Part shown: piece by piece, positions 38,401 through 51,000 of the stretch
Layout of the letters: every line of letters begins with the position of its first letter
How positions within the stretch are numbered: position 1 is the stretch's first letter
NCBI GenBank assembly: GCA_019095985.1
Contig: CM032662.1
Location: 9,777,526 to 9,841,525, forward strand
Direction of reading: 5' to 3'
DNA from: Streblospio benedicti
Lineage: Eukaryota; Annelida; Polychaeta; Spionida; Spionidae
Length of the DNA: 64,000 bases
Translations under genes and position numbers: made by a program
The notes under the pieces: model-generated
The model's input: only the letters and a program-made list of their open reading frames with translations
What the model was told of the DNA's origin: nothing
Database searches by the model: none

Positions 38401-41400
38401 GGAACAAAGACGTTTAGCTGAAGAAGAGGAGAGAAAACGATTAGAAGATGAAAAGAAAATGGAAAAATATCTTAATACTATCTATCCTGACGCACCCGCT
38501 TACACAGTGGGAGTGCAGACAGTAATTTCTGCAATTGAAATGGAAAATGTAGATTGGCGGTCCGAAGGTGTGCTTGAAAACACAATAGACAGTGATAGAC
38601 AGAGTGGTAAATCGGATGAGTTAATTGACATGGAGTTACAGAAACCTACACCAAATGCTGGAACAAGTGAAAAGCCAGGCAAATTCACCATCAGCAATGT
38701 TCCTTGGAAGCCATGAGGGTAAATTTTTCACAGATCCCGCATCTTGAAATCCGAGCTTATGGCGGGTTGGTTATGACTCCTATTTTAAAGATCTAAAAGT
38801 TCCCACAGCTTATTGCAGGTTGAGGCTTAATCCCATTTAGTATTTGTAGTCCCAAGTAGTTCATCAACCATATTGGGGTTTGTAATATGATTGATGCGAT
38901 GACAATATGAAAATTTACCATGGATATCTCTAATGGTAAATTTCAGCTAATTTGAATAGTTTCACTGTACCATATTATATTGTTGATATACATGTATGTG
39001 TACAAAGTATTTAGTATAGTTTATTAACTTTCTTTGTTTATTGCACTATATTATAATATCTATACCTTCAGTTCTTCATTACGTTTTCCTGTCTGCTAAA
39101 CTCTGATAATGTTAAATAACAAATAACTTTTCATAATATGCAGAATTGGACTGATAGATGAAGTATTATTACATTTAAAACTTTTAATTCACATTTTATT
39201 TAAATATCTGTGTGAAATTCTTTTTTGTTTAATTGCTTAAATGTTATTCATATTGTACAGCATTTATTCTCTGTGACATCTCAATAATAACAGATTTGTA
39301 CATAAACACAATGATTTATTTCATTCTCTTCATTTTTAATTCACCTTTGCTTTTCTAACACCTCCGCATTTCTCTCTGACCTCCAGAATGGTACAATTCA
39401 CAAGAGGACATCTTCCGAAACTCGTACAGTGACATCCAGTCACTGCAGCAGAGTACCGGTTCTAACCAGATCACGAGTGACCGCTCGGACCAGACTCCTC
39501 GATCTCTTGTAGACAAATCTTCTACTGAAAGCCCTGTAACATTATCCAAGTCCTCGATTGCTAGTCCCGTTGAAAATATGAAACCCCGCACTGCATCATT
39601 AAGCTCTCCTGAGTCAGATAGAAAATCTCAAACTAAATCACCTTTCAAAGAAAAATTAGATGATAAAAAAGATCCCATTGAATTTGATATTGAATATGAT
39701 GGTGATTCTATCAATGAAAATGTTGAATCTGAGCCAGAGTATCGCAGCTTTGTAACAGAGACTCTAGAAAGTCGGGTGGGTGATAATGCGGGAAGTCGTG
39801 GACTGAACATTAGTCGTGGGGATCAAGAGTTGGTAGAAAGTCGTAATCAAGTGGAATCTCCTAAAGATGCAGGGGATGAGACTGAAGTAGGTTTAGATAC
39901 TTCTTTAAATGTTAGCGATAAACCGTCTTCTAGTAATATAAAAATTAGAAGCAGTCCTGATGCCACAAGTATTAATAGTTTGTGTAGTTCAAAATCAGTA
40001 AAAGGTGATGAGCCTGTAAAAAATTCAAGTACTGGTAGTGAAAGAAGCCTTAAAAAAGGGTTAAGTAACGAGTCTGTGAGAAGTGCACAAATTAAGGCTT
40101 CTAAGAGTTCAGCAGAACCGAGTCTTAAGAGCTCCAGTAAAAGTTCACAAAGCCCTGGTAAAGAAAGCTTGAAAAAAGCATCCAGTAAGAGTTCATTCGA
40201 TAGTCATAAAAATATGAAAAAAAGACCAAGTAAAGATTCTTTGAAGGGTAAAGCACCTGATAGGAAAAATAGTAGTCTGAGAAAGAGTGCAAGCAAGGAA
40301 TCTTGTAAGGCAAGTCCAGATAAATCTAGTTTACGTAAGAACTCAAGTAAAGGCTCTTTGGTAAGTACAAAGACAAAATCTCCGGCCAAGACAAGTTTGA
40401 ACCAAAATGGTTCTAAGAAGTCTGAAAGTGTAAATAATTCACTCCATGATTCTGCTGCAAATTCACAAGATGATTTAGGAAAAAGGGTTGGTTCTCCAAG
40501 TGTAGTGAGTGATGACATAATGAGATCAGAGGAGTCTGTGTCCAAGGAAGGGTCTGAGGTGGAAGAGGCGCGTACACCAGGTGCTCAATATAAGATGTAG
40601 TGACCGTAGAGATCATGCATGTTGTGATTATAAGCGACCTTTTGATGTTTGATCAGATCAATGTGTTGTTGATTTGTGATCCAATCAGATATTGACAAAC
40701 TTATTTATATTTCCGGCAGCAATTAATGTTTTGCACTAATCGAAGTATATTTGTCCAGTCCGTGTGAGGAAAACCAATAACTTTTAAATAGATTATGCTG
40801 ATTGTGTTGGGTTCCATGTGCGTAATCCTATCGGGTATGAACAAATAGATATGTGCACCAACATTTAGTTGAATATAGAAAACCACTCTTTGTAATGAAT
40901 GTTTGTTGGACTATTGTTGGTAAGTCATAGAGTGTAATTGTGATGTAACCATAATAGTTATGGCATTTTGAAATATTTAGACATTTAGTTGCTGTGGAAA
41001 TTGAGATATTGTCCATTTCTATTTAGAGAAGTATATTCCAAGTAGTTACATTTGTAGTTAATTGTGGTTGATTCAGCACACCAGGTGAAACTGCATGCAT
41101 AAAATAATTTAAGTCCATTTAGTCTTTATAAATTATCTATCATGAACGCAAAAAATAATGAATAGGAAGAAATCATGATAAATCAATTACAATTTTGCAT
41201 ACATATTTTGTGATCTCACTCAAAATATTGTAAAATTTTTGTCTTAACTTTTATTTTTTATTTTTAGTCTTTATTTCATTTATTAAGCAGCGAAGGACAA
41301 TAATAGTACAAGTACCATCCAAGAGACTCAAAATGTTGGTGATGATTTCTATGATGAAGAAATTGTTCCTCCAGAGACTCCTGATTTGTCTGCAAACACC

Positions 41401-43459
41401 AAGTTTGATTTTCTTACTAAACAGCCAAATACAGATTGTAGCCCCAATAAGTCTTATCCCCCTAGTCTGGACGCTGTCAATTTGCAATCCACGAGTGACA
41501 AACCCGTGGAGGATCCACAGATATTGCACAAGAGGCCGATGTTGGGTGGTAAAAAGCAAAGTTTTACTGTGAAACCTTTGACGGATGAGACAGGAAGTGC
41601 TGGCTCTGGAACATTGATGGATAACTACTCAGCCATTGCAGGCAGACAAGATCGCATCTATTTCCAATGTAGGTCTTCTTATTGTCACTGAACATGGTAG
41701 TAGATTGGCACTTGAAGGAAAATAGCTGGAAGATGTTGCCCTGCAAGCTATGATGTTGTTTCCAAATGTTTAAATTGCACGTGATAATTGTTGTGTATAC
41801 CCCACGTCCATTATCGTTTTTTCTTCTTTGTTTATTGTATCTGATGTAAATGTCAAGTTGATGAGGAATCCTAGTGTTTGTTCCTTGCTACATGTCGGTT
41901 TAAACATTGAATAATTGTGATCAGGTTGAAAAGAAGTCAATATTAGATTTGTGTGTGATCGTTCTACGTGATGTTGCAAAGTTTTAAGTTTTATGTTTAG
42001 ATAAACTAATGTAGCTGGTATAGATGTTTTCTCAAAATTTTGGAACAAAAATCCTTGTTCGTAAAAAATCATTCATCATTAGGTGTGATTAATAGATGGA
42101 TGGAGATAGATACTGATTTTAGACATAATTGTTTTTTGCACCACTAGACAAAGATGTTACATCATTGCATTCGATTGTATTGATGGTCATCATTCTCACA
42201 ACCGTCCCATTCCTATTTGCACTTAAATATTTTAAATAAATAATATCAAGATAGTGTCACATTATGGCCAGCAGGAAGTGGCATAATGTGTTGATAAATA
42301 TTCTCTTCAATTCATCTTTACTAACAATCCGTACCTAAATATAACGATGTTCTGTTTATATTATTATGTGGATGCACTTTTTCTCAACCACTAGTTATCC
42401 TTATATATTGTATTTGCTGTAATTCATTTACATGTGTTTATTTTCAGAATTACAATTTCAGGAATTTTAGTGTTAAAAAAGTTTAAATCTCAAATTATAT
42501 ATGACTAACATGTGAATATTGTAAATAAATGTACATAATAGATACCTAAATATATTAATGATATTCTAAAATGAAAATTTATGCTATATGGGGACTGTTT
42601 TTACAACGTAGATTTTACTATATAAAAATGTTTCAAATTTGTACAGCCACTATTTATGTTAAAGAACATTGTACACATGATTACATTTTGTATTACCCGG
42701 TATTTGAGTGTAAAATATTTGTCCTAGGATTATATTTTCAGATTAAAATTTCTTTGTAAGTTACAAGAATGAATTTATAAGAAAAATTAACACATAGTTT
42801 TGAATAGAGAATTACTATAAAGTTTTCTATGTTCTAAATTTCTAATGCTTCACATTTTTATTACAAACTAATGCATATTTGTAGTTACTTGTATGATAAA
42901 TCTGAGTTTTTATCCAACATGTGTCAAAGTACCATTTGTTTTTAATGCATTGTAGCGGTTGCATTCTTTGCTCTGCCGTTGTGCTCATTGGTGACATTAT
43001 TTTGTTGTAGACAAGGAAGAAGGTCAACAGGAGCAGGAGCAGGAGGGTGAAAACAAACAGCAGCAAGGTATGTATGGTACAGTATATCAACATTTGAAGG
43101 TATAAAATTAATAATGCAATGTAATGTAGGGTTGATTAAGATTTTTATGTTTATATCATGAAAACCCAGTCACTAAATACAAGCCAAATATTTATCATGT
43201 TGAACTTCTCCACCACACATAAGAAACCTCATATCATGTGATTTACGACAGTAAACCTCGTCTCATGCAAGACGACCACAGTGTTCAATTTAGATATTTG
43301 AAGTGAATTCTTTCAATGATAATTTTATTTAACCATACATGTACTCAAACAGATGTTGTTATGCATCAACTACTTTGCGTGAATTAACCTAATATTTTTT
43401 TCAATCTTTCAGAAGCAGAAAAAGACGATGAAAACCAGCAGAAGGAGGAAGAGAAATAA
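23313..43459 (+). CDS. ODAD4: Outer dynein arm docking complex subunit 4 (TPR protein)
   Basis: Exons: 23313-23429 (1a) or 24330-24524 (1b), 24855-24986, 25268-25421, 26132-26193, micro-exons 26837-26848 and 27844-27864, 31635-31800, 32671-32807, 33029-33110, 33426-33642, 33939-34025, 34888-35084, 35722-35880, 36844-36954, 39387-40580, 41291-41668, 43011-43067, 43413-43459. All phases agree; the long form is 1109 aa with 1a (1135 with 1b). N-terminal TPRs (about 1-135) contain QKAEALYQQGNFEMALVFYQ. A basic linker precedes LKQLLGELYADQAYLENLL, and a second TPR array (about 295-515) holds CIGNSYLEMGEYQKSLEHH, SRALDNLGRVYARMGKFEKA and STWLYHEIGRCHLEVGNYKE. These blocks match human TTC25 in order. 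The protein anchors outer dynein arms on ciliary doublets. The C-terminus from exon 39387 on is Ser/Lys- then Glu/Gln-rich and longer than in vertebrates. Confidence 0.93.
24330..24524 (+). CDS. ODAD4: ODAD4 alternative first exon 1b
   Basis: ATG 24330, 65 codons, donor GTGCAA, phase 0. It encodes a basic Ser/Lys-rich leader (MSLSSSPSKSPPRKSHGHS) and then a different version of the same TPR helix, RAEGNALQNVANHENAVDSY. It can splice to the same acceptor at 24855. It cannot sit in one mRNA with exon 1a without doubling the TPR half-repeat. Confidence 0.75.
27313..27534. mobile_element. MITE-like element with about 20-bp inverted ends
   Basis: Left end TTCGTGTGTTTTTTCCAAA is the reverse complement, with two changes, of the right end TTTGGAAGAAGCACACGAA. 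The element is about 220 bp, in an ODAD4 intron. No clear target duplication. Confidence 0.5.
29609..29911 (+). CDS. Possible alternative terminal exon of ODAD4 (or unrelated/retro-derived exon)
   Basis: An isolated GC-richer 100-codon frame inside the 27.9-31.6 kb intron of ODAD4. It begins KKEEEAHQRKLAELARKEME (coiled-coil-like), continues with a Pro/Thr-rich stretch and ends VSQLPPWPE and TAA. AAG immediately before AAAGAAG at 29614 could be an acceptor and would keep frame 0, the phase in which the preceding ODAD4 exons end. The 19 codons after the ATG are as consistent with a spliced exon as with an initiating one. Protein family not recognised. Confidence 0.5.
   Translation: MKKEEEAHQRKLAELARKEMEALLAERETAAASNSPGKMRRPIMTPTGGTLTPVPSGRPPTDASSRAALATVQTQHAAPSGLTVHEVPEDDVSQLPPWPE
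34430..34497. mobile_element. Remnant of the palindromic MITE family
   Basis: GGGACACAAAAGAAATGGTC followed by AAGTGGTCTCTTTACAAAGG and AATTGGAGGTAAC resembles the right half of the copy ending at 35298. It directly abuts the target duplication of the hAT-type element at 34506. Confidence 0.5.
34498..34788. mobile_element. hAT-type MITE with intact 8-bp target duplication
   Basis: The element spans 34506-34780 (275 bp). Its ends are perfect inverted repeats CACTCTGAGTATCA...TGATACTCAGAGTG, with imperfect similarity continuing inward for about 25 bp. It is flanked on both sides by CTTTAACC (34498-34505 and 34781-34788). An 8-bp duplication is the mark of the hAT superfamily. There is no coding capacity, so it is non-autonomous. 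It lies about 100 bp upstream of the ODAD4 exon at 34888. The intact duplication and ends suggest a fairly recent insertion. Confidence 0.9.
35136..35298. mobile_element. Palindromic MITE copy (same family as 22988-23170)
   Basis: Ends AGTAGAACCTCTCTATTA and TAATGGGAGGTTCTACT are inverted. The interior carries the phrase GGTCTTATTACAGAGGTGGTC. It begins about 50 bp after the donor of the ODAD4 exon ending at 35084. Confidence 0.75.
38247..38716 (+). CDS. ODAD4: ODAD4 alternative 3' exon, highly charged, ends PWKP
   Basis: Acceptor AAACAG, phase 1 entry as required by the exon ending at 36954, then 156 codons to TGA 38714-38716. It encodes a Glu/Lys/Arg helix (LTEEERKSREDKKAAKAAAK) and an acidic tail ending KFTISNVPWKP. 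If used whole it replaces all later exons. An internal donor GTAAAT after 38608 (AGT G|GTAAAT) would leave phase 1 and could splice on to 39387. Confidence 0.7.
39387..40580 (+). CDS. ODAD4: ODAD4 398-codon Ser/Lys-rich exon
   Basis: Acceptor CTCCAG, phase 1 in and phase 1 out (donor CCAG|GTGCTC). It begins EWYNSQEDIFRNSYSD. The first half is acidic; the second is a degenerate array of short units such as SLKKASSKSS, KDSLKGKAP and SSLRKNSSKGSL, giving a long disordered, phosphorylatable segment. If the donor is ignored, the frame stops at 40598-40600, which would be another 3' end. Confidence 0.75.
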
Positions 43460-45079
43460 ACCACTTTGTGATTCATGGAACGAAATTGACTGTGGCAAAA
43501 ATGGGCGTGTAGATGGTTGGTTGAGATACCAACATGAAGTTATATTGTGTCAAGAATTAATTACGGGTCAAATATTTGGGACCAAAGTTTTAACTTTGAT
43601 TATGAATTACTTCAAATGAATTTTATCAAGTATAAAATACGAATTAATTTATTCCAAGATTCAGTGCTTTTGTCTTTTCAAGAAAATATAATGGAAATAC
43701 TAAAATAATATCAAATGAAGAACATTTGGACAGATAACAAATCTTGTGAAGGATTCAAAAGTGCATTACTTTAGTGCCAAACTGAAGTCCCATCATTTAA
43801 AATATGACTGTTTTTTATATTATTCTGTCACATCTCTGTTACAAGGGAGGATTTTCGCAACCACTAGATAGAAACTGTGAGGAAATTGTAGTCAATGTTA
43901 ATTACTAAATATAACATTACTCTTATGTTGTACTTTTTAGTAATATGTGCCAATGTCATATGAAGCATAAATGTATAAAGTTATTGCAAATTTAGCAAAA
44001 ACTGTTGTATTTGAAGCCAATGAATATATTATTAAGTGTATGTTATTTTAAAACATTTATTGCCAATACATGAATTTAATTTTATTTAAAATTGTTATTG
44101 CATTTTGCAGAATCTCAAAACTTTCAAACTGTTGTGTAATATTCTGTGTTACAGTGATATATGTATGTCTGTGATATAATTAGTTGCCATCTTCTAAGTA
44201 ATTAATATACACATTTTAAGAAAAAAACTAATCGTTGTTGAAATTGTTCATGCTACAAGTATACAATTTATGAATTATAAAGGTTTTAAATATATACATG
44301 TAGGCAATTATAATTTTGAATTATTAATTAGTATAATGTGAATATTAAATATGATTCCATTTATGCAATATTTTCCATTTTATTACTCTGCAAGTGAACT
44401 CAAAATAAAATATTTTTTAAAATCTTCATTGCTCGTTTATTTTTTATGAGATATATTATGATCATCTTACAGGAAATTTTAAGTGTATCAAAACTAACTA
44501 GCTGAAGAACAAATACGCGGCACATAGCCTAATCGTTGATTACAGATAATTAAACCAGTAAACAGCAAAAAATCACAATCACATTTAGATCATACCAATG
44601 ATAGATGTAAAAATATGCGGAAATGATATTTCATGTCTTAGTCAAGAAACATCATTCTTCCTCAGATTTTAATTCTATATCTTCAATAAACATCACAACA
44701 GATACTAGTACATATAATAATTGGTGATGAGCCTGTACTCCAGAATGCTGCATCATTTGTAAAAACACTCATTTTCACAAGAATTTTGCTTGTTATCATA
44801 GAGCACATTTTAACAAAACTAGCATTCTTTTATTGGTCCAGGAGGTGTAAAATAAATGTTGTTACTTTCAAGAACATTTTCCCTCAATTGACCATGTTCA
44901 CTGCTTAGTTTAGAAAAAATCAAAAGTGATGTAAAAGTAAAAGAATTAAATCTGTTTTTTTCAAATGCATAAAACTTCATGAGAAAGGTACAGATTTTTA
45001 CATCTGCACGTCTATACTTGATACAAGTAATCTTATAAGTCAGTTGATCAACAGATCATCCACAACACAAACGTTTGTT
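43460..45079. other. 3'UTR of ODAD4 and convergent 3'UTR of CWC25
   Basis: No coding exon. Candidate ODAD4 poly(A) signal AATAAA at 44404-44409; candidate CWC25 signal (TTTATT on the plus strand) near 44829-44834. The two transcription units converge here. Confidence 0.6.
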
Positions 45080-48000
45080 TCACTCGAGAGCCGACTTAGT
45101 GCGCTGGATGTGGTGTCGGTTCCGCTTGATGCGGTCCTCCACAGAGCTGCTGGCTGCATGCTTCATCATCAGCGGGCTGCAAACGCAAATAAACACGTCA
45201 ATTACTCTATAATTAATCAGGCCCATAGCCAGTGGGGTTCGGGGGGTTCAGCTGAACACCCCTTTTGAACTGAGCCCGCCCTCCCCCTTATCCAAACTGA
45301 ACCCCCCACCCCCCTTTTGAACTGAACCCCCCCTGTACATTGCAGGAACACGAACTGTCACATCATGTGAATGGGATAGAAGTGCCAGTATTATAAGAAG
45401 GCTACACAATTACATGAGAGGCTGCATGGGTCGGTCACGACTTACATCTCTTGCTTTGCTGCATACACATTACGATCATGATGTCAACCTAGATAGAGTT
45501 GTAGAGTTATTCAGGACATTACATCTCAAGGCCGCATCCCACTAAGTTTCTACCTATGATCGACGCATAAATTCTAAGGATTTCCATGCAAAAACATTTA
45601 TACGTCAAGCATCTGCTGAGAGATAAGCCCTATTGGCATTAAATGATTTTTTCCCCCAGCACATAGTCAACTCACAGCCGGCGCAAACCCAGCGTAAGAA
45701 AAGCAGACAGTGAAAGCAAGGTCACCGTAACCCCGACGCACAACGGACGTACAACAAAAGGTCTGGGTGTGTCGTGCGTCGGGGTTATGCTGACCTTGCG
45801 TTCACTGTCTACTACCCACTGAACATATGTCTACAATACGTTGAACGCCTGCTGAATGCACGCCATCGTATGCTCAAGGTGCGCCACGCTTTAAGGCTTA
45901 TGCCAACATTTTCATCTGCCGAGCATCTGCTCCCAATACGCGGTGCATGTTAGGCGCATGTTTGGCATAAGTTTGACGTATGTTTGGCGTAAGGTCGACG
46001 TAAAAAAATCAATGGATTATCGATCGGCGTATGCCGTTTACGCTTTCGATGTTTTGAGCAGCCCAAAGAATTGGGAGCGTAAAAGAATGGACCGATCAAT
46101 AATCTTCCTAGAAATATTTTGCCCACGTACTGGCAGCGAGCGTCACACGCACGTAGACCGGAAAATGAACGTTAGGTCGGCGTAAGGTTGGCATAGTCGG
46201 CAGATGCTTAGCGTAGAAGAAAAATCTGGCTATCCGACCGATTTTTTATCAGCTGAGCGTAAGTTCCCAGTAAGTTCCCAGTGCGTCAGAACCAGTGGGA
46301 CACGGCTTCAAGAAGAATGGATATGAAAAATATTCTTTACAAGTATTGACAAGTTAATTGATTAATATTCAATGTACCCTTTTATAAACGCATGTATGGG
46401 TTAAATAATTTTACTAGTGGATTGACATGATGTAAATCATATATAGAGGATGGATTGATTTGATTTCAAGGTCAATACATCTTGGATGACTTAATTTGAT
46501 GAGTAGTTAAACATTATTATTAAGTTAAATAGCATAATTCACACATTTCATCAGACAGTGTTAGCAGTAAGCATTTAGACTGTTCCGTAATTAAGTTGTA
46601 ATATATTGCACAAGTTTGCATCTGCAACTCATTTATAAGAAGTAAGAATAGCAAAGACCTACTAGTTTTACACACACTGTCGACATGTTTTGAATGTCCC
46701 TTGTCTGTATAGAGCACATCGGTGGTTCTTGTCAATAGCTTTTTTCAGTTCAGTAATATTATTAGTTCAGTTGTTATTGTTGCATAATCCGGACAGTGCG
46801 CTGTAGCTATCAATGCACATACATATACATAATCTGTGAGATTCATCCTAATTGTTCATATTTAAGTTCTGTTTAAGAAGTGCATATTCACAAGATGCCA
46901 ACAATTGCAATAAATAAGTTTTATCAAGAGATATTTCGCAGTGTTTTGACATTCCAATCCTCAAACTTCCATCTTATATCAGGGGTGGATCCAGACCAGG
47001 TTACACCAGGTTCTGGAACCTGGTAAAGACATTAAATTAGAGAAAAACAAGGCTAAAGTGTCACCAGAATGCACCATTTTCATTGTATTTTTTCAAAATT
47101 TTCCTGGGGGAGCATGCCCCCAGACCCCCCTAGACTCAGCTGCACACCGTTGGTGCTTGCCTTATCAGTTCCATCAAAAATCTCATTCTGAACCCCCCTA
47201 GCCGAAATCCTCAGTTATATGAAAATGTAAATCTTGTTTAGAGTCTTAATTAAGAATAAATTTATTACTTTGTAAGCTATATGATTGAACCACACATAAT
47301 GCATGTTAAATTGAAAATCATTGCAATATTGTACAAACAATTCAAAATACATTAAAAATATATAATGAACGATGATATTTTGTGTATATACATTTAAGAC
47401 AATATTAATTCATGCAGCCGAGCCTGTCAGCCACTCTAGTTTTCTAAACCATGTGTTAATGAATAAGCATGTATTAACATAGTAATGATCTAAAGAATGA
47501 CATTCATAATTTAGTCCTCCAAGTAATGTTGAAACTTTCCTTGTCAGTAATCAGCACCTCAATTAAAGAAACCACCTCTGCAAGAACACCGTTTCTGGCA
47601 GTCCCAAACCTTTATAAAGTGATTATTATGAACCTCTACAGAAAGAACACCTCTCTATTGAAACCACTTAGTCGCTACCATTTACGGTCTAAAACCCGCT
47701 TTACACATGAGCAATCGCAGACGAACCCTTCCAACGCACCTCCACGTACAGTGTCAAATCATCAGCTAGGCCAAATTGAGGTGGCATTGAATGTAGTTAA
47801 AATGCATGGTGCGATGAGTTGCTGAGCCCAACGAAATGTTGCTTATAATTACGAAAGTCTTGCCATCCCCAGATGCAGAATAACTATTTGTAGCGTACTT
47901 TAACCAAACTGTATATTCGTCAGGAAATTTTTGAACGTGTTCAAAATTTCCTGACGAATTTGCCAGTTCGCTAGTGCACGTAGGTGGAATTCGCTTATGT

Positions 48001-51000
48001 GTAAAGAGGGTTTTATGAGAGGTGTGACTGTACGACTTTGCCGCGCCGCTCACTTGATGAAGTCCTCCTTGCGGCCGCTGTGCCGGCTCACGGCCTCCTC
48101 CTCCCGCGCGTCGTCCTCGCGGTAACGCTTCACGTTCTTCTCGCGCTGCACGTCACGCTCCTCCGCGTCACGCATCATCTCTCGTCGCCGAGCCTCCTTC
48201 TCCTCTTCTGTCAACTTCCTGCAATCAATCAATCAATTGAATACGAAATCTATAATCATTAGATGATTCCTCGATTTGATGGTGTAGTTTGGCCGCAAGT
48301 CTACTCAGCAACCGAATCCTTCAAAGCATTTGAAGTCATTTGGACGCACACCAAGACCTGTAAGATCTTTTATCATGACTGCGTCCCAAGTATGGTTTGA
48401 TCTTCACTTGCCTCTTTACTTTACGGATAAAGATGGAGCTGTGCTCTACCTGTAAGAGAAGACATTAATGACGGATACTTACTGTAATTCTTTTATACAA
48501 GGGCCTCATCACTAAACTTCCTATAAGTGAAGAAATTGTTAGTCAAATTAATCTTAAATACAATGTATGTGTTAGAACATCAATGATTTGATTGTTTTTG
48601 TTTTATAGTTGTCCATTTCACATTCACGATGCATACATGCAGAGTGTAACGCTCTATACATGTTGTACATATGCATGCTGTTGGTCATCCAGAAAACATC
48701 TCACCCACACATTGCAAGACATGACGAGGTAATGGTCAGATGTCACCCTGAATATCAAGGGCTCAATATATTGCTCAAAACTTGCTGCCAGACCAGGAAC
48801 CGATATGACATAGTGTCAGATGTACATGTTGCATGTAAAAATTGTAATAATCAATGTATTTATGACAGATTGTTTCTGTATGAAATACATGTATATAGTG
48901 GCATTGATTAATGATTATGTTGCTAACGTGTTCTGTCCATTGATTAAATATACGTAATAGTTTGCTATTACGGTACAGTCAGTGCTATACTCTTGCGAAC
49001 ATACTACACCAAATCTACTTTGGGAAGATGTAATTCTATAGAGAAAGCACTGGTCCAAACAAACTTTTCGCTGCCCAGGGCTAGCTATCTATCCTTAATG
49101 GAAATGTCTCATACAATACAACATTCTTATTTCTCTCCAAATTTTTGTGGATTTATTATACATTGTATGGATTAATTACATAGACATGTAATAAGAGCAT
49201 AATAGGTCATTATTAAACATAAAAAGCTAACATGTTTGGCTAGCAACTAGGTTGCACATTTTAATAATATAAATACAGCTATTACAATGGATTAAATATT
49301 GAAGATTGGCTATATAAGACCTACAAGTTGTCAAAATGCTTAGCTATCAAGTCATGTATACATAATTGTTTTTAAAATACTACATATTGTAGACAAAAAC
49401 ATATATAAAGAGTCTATCTAGAGTTCATTCAGAAAGGATTTCTATATATAGATCTAGAGAGTTTTACTGGACCACATACAATTTGGTGGTAGGTATAATT
49501 TTCAGTATCTGGACGAGGAAAAAATGATAAAAGAAGCTTCTGACCATATATATTTTTTGTCAATTTATATAAATATGACTATGGAAAAAATTCCAATATT
49601 AATATTGAGTGACAAATATCCATGAACACTTTCACTTCACTGTCATGTATCATTTCTTTTGCGCATTAGGCACTAATTTCAATTTGATATTTCTGTGCAA
49701 TTCTTCGGTTATATTAAAGCCATGGGCTTTAATGCATGGGAATATAGTAGGCAGTTCATTTATAATAAAAACACTTTTTTTAATGTTTGATGAGTGTAGT
49801 AGGCATTCTTAAATGTTGAAAAAATAGACCACTTTGAAACTAAAAACCCAGCTTTAATCTGTTAAAACAAAGTTATGCCAATAATAGGTGAACTATAGAC
49901 ATGTTTTAATTGCATTAATGAATATATGTATTAAATGTATACTAGGACAACCATTCATTAATTACCCAGCCACACCCTGGGAGTCCATATTAGACTAGTG
50001 GTGACCATCTGCTGCAAGAGACCACAGGCCAGCAGATTCACTTGACCAGTCACTGCCCAGTGCTGATTGGAGAACACTGCAGTAGAAGCTGCTCAAAGCA
50101 GACAAACAGAGTAGGGAAAGGGGTATTGAGGAAACAGTAGAACAGCACAAACTGGTAAGTTGTGTATATACATATGTATATTAACATTAATTGGAATGAA
50201 CACTGAAAACATTATGCTAATTCATAGGCACCCAGGAGAATGTACATAACATGTGCCATGAAAACATATAAAGGTGAGAAAAATGAGTGAGTTAGTGCAG
50301 CATATGTATATTTGTAAGTTTAATGAGTTGTGAGGATGATCTATTGTCACATATGTACCATCACGTTTGGTTGTCATTCGTGGAAAATAATGATGGACAT
50401 GCTAGCAGATCTTGAGCTGAGTGTGAGTGTAAATGAAGAGGCTTCTAGCATTTTTTTTTATCTAAACGTGTCTATAGTCATCAAAAGGATTTCACATGTA
50501 CAATTTTCTAACTAATTAGACATATTTTTTATTTATTGTTTCTATCATCTATAAATGGATATCATTTTTAATCGTAAAAGAAATTAAAAAAAAATAGTAG
50601 GGGGAAAACATGTAGATTGTTAACTATAAGCTTGAGCAAATGGTGGACACATGTAACATTAGTGTGCTAATTGTGATCAAACCAGTACTATTAATAACTA
50701 CAGTGTATTGAAAACCTTCAGTATTATGGACAATGACACAGTCTTAACAACAACTTGTTTAACAGTGGGCAACACTATAGGTCCTCTGAGGTCACCTGCA
50801 AAGCCAAAACATATCCTTACATGGACTGGAAAGGAGTTTACCAAGAGGCTTCCATATTTTGTATTTCTGTGTCCATTGGGGTCTAGAGCTAGCATAAAAA
50901 AATTAGTGTTCTAATAATAGAAGACAAAAGCCTTAATAAATTTTCATTAAATGTATGTTTTTAGTTATGCTGTTAGTTTAATAGATTTTTTGGGCTAGTT

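Noticed and set aside
47526-47825. 99-codon plus-strand frame
   Set aside because: It crosses a MITE remnant and the left half of another MITE; no protein-like signal.
50708-50914. 68-codon plus-strand frame
   Set aside because: Similar length open on the opposite strand, no splice sites, no recognisable similarity.
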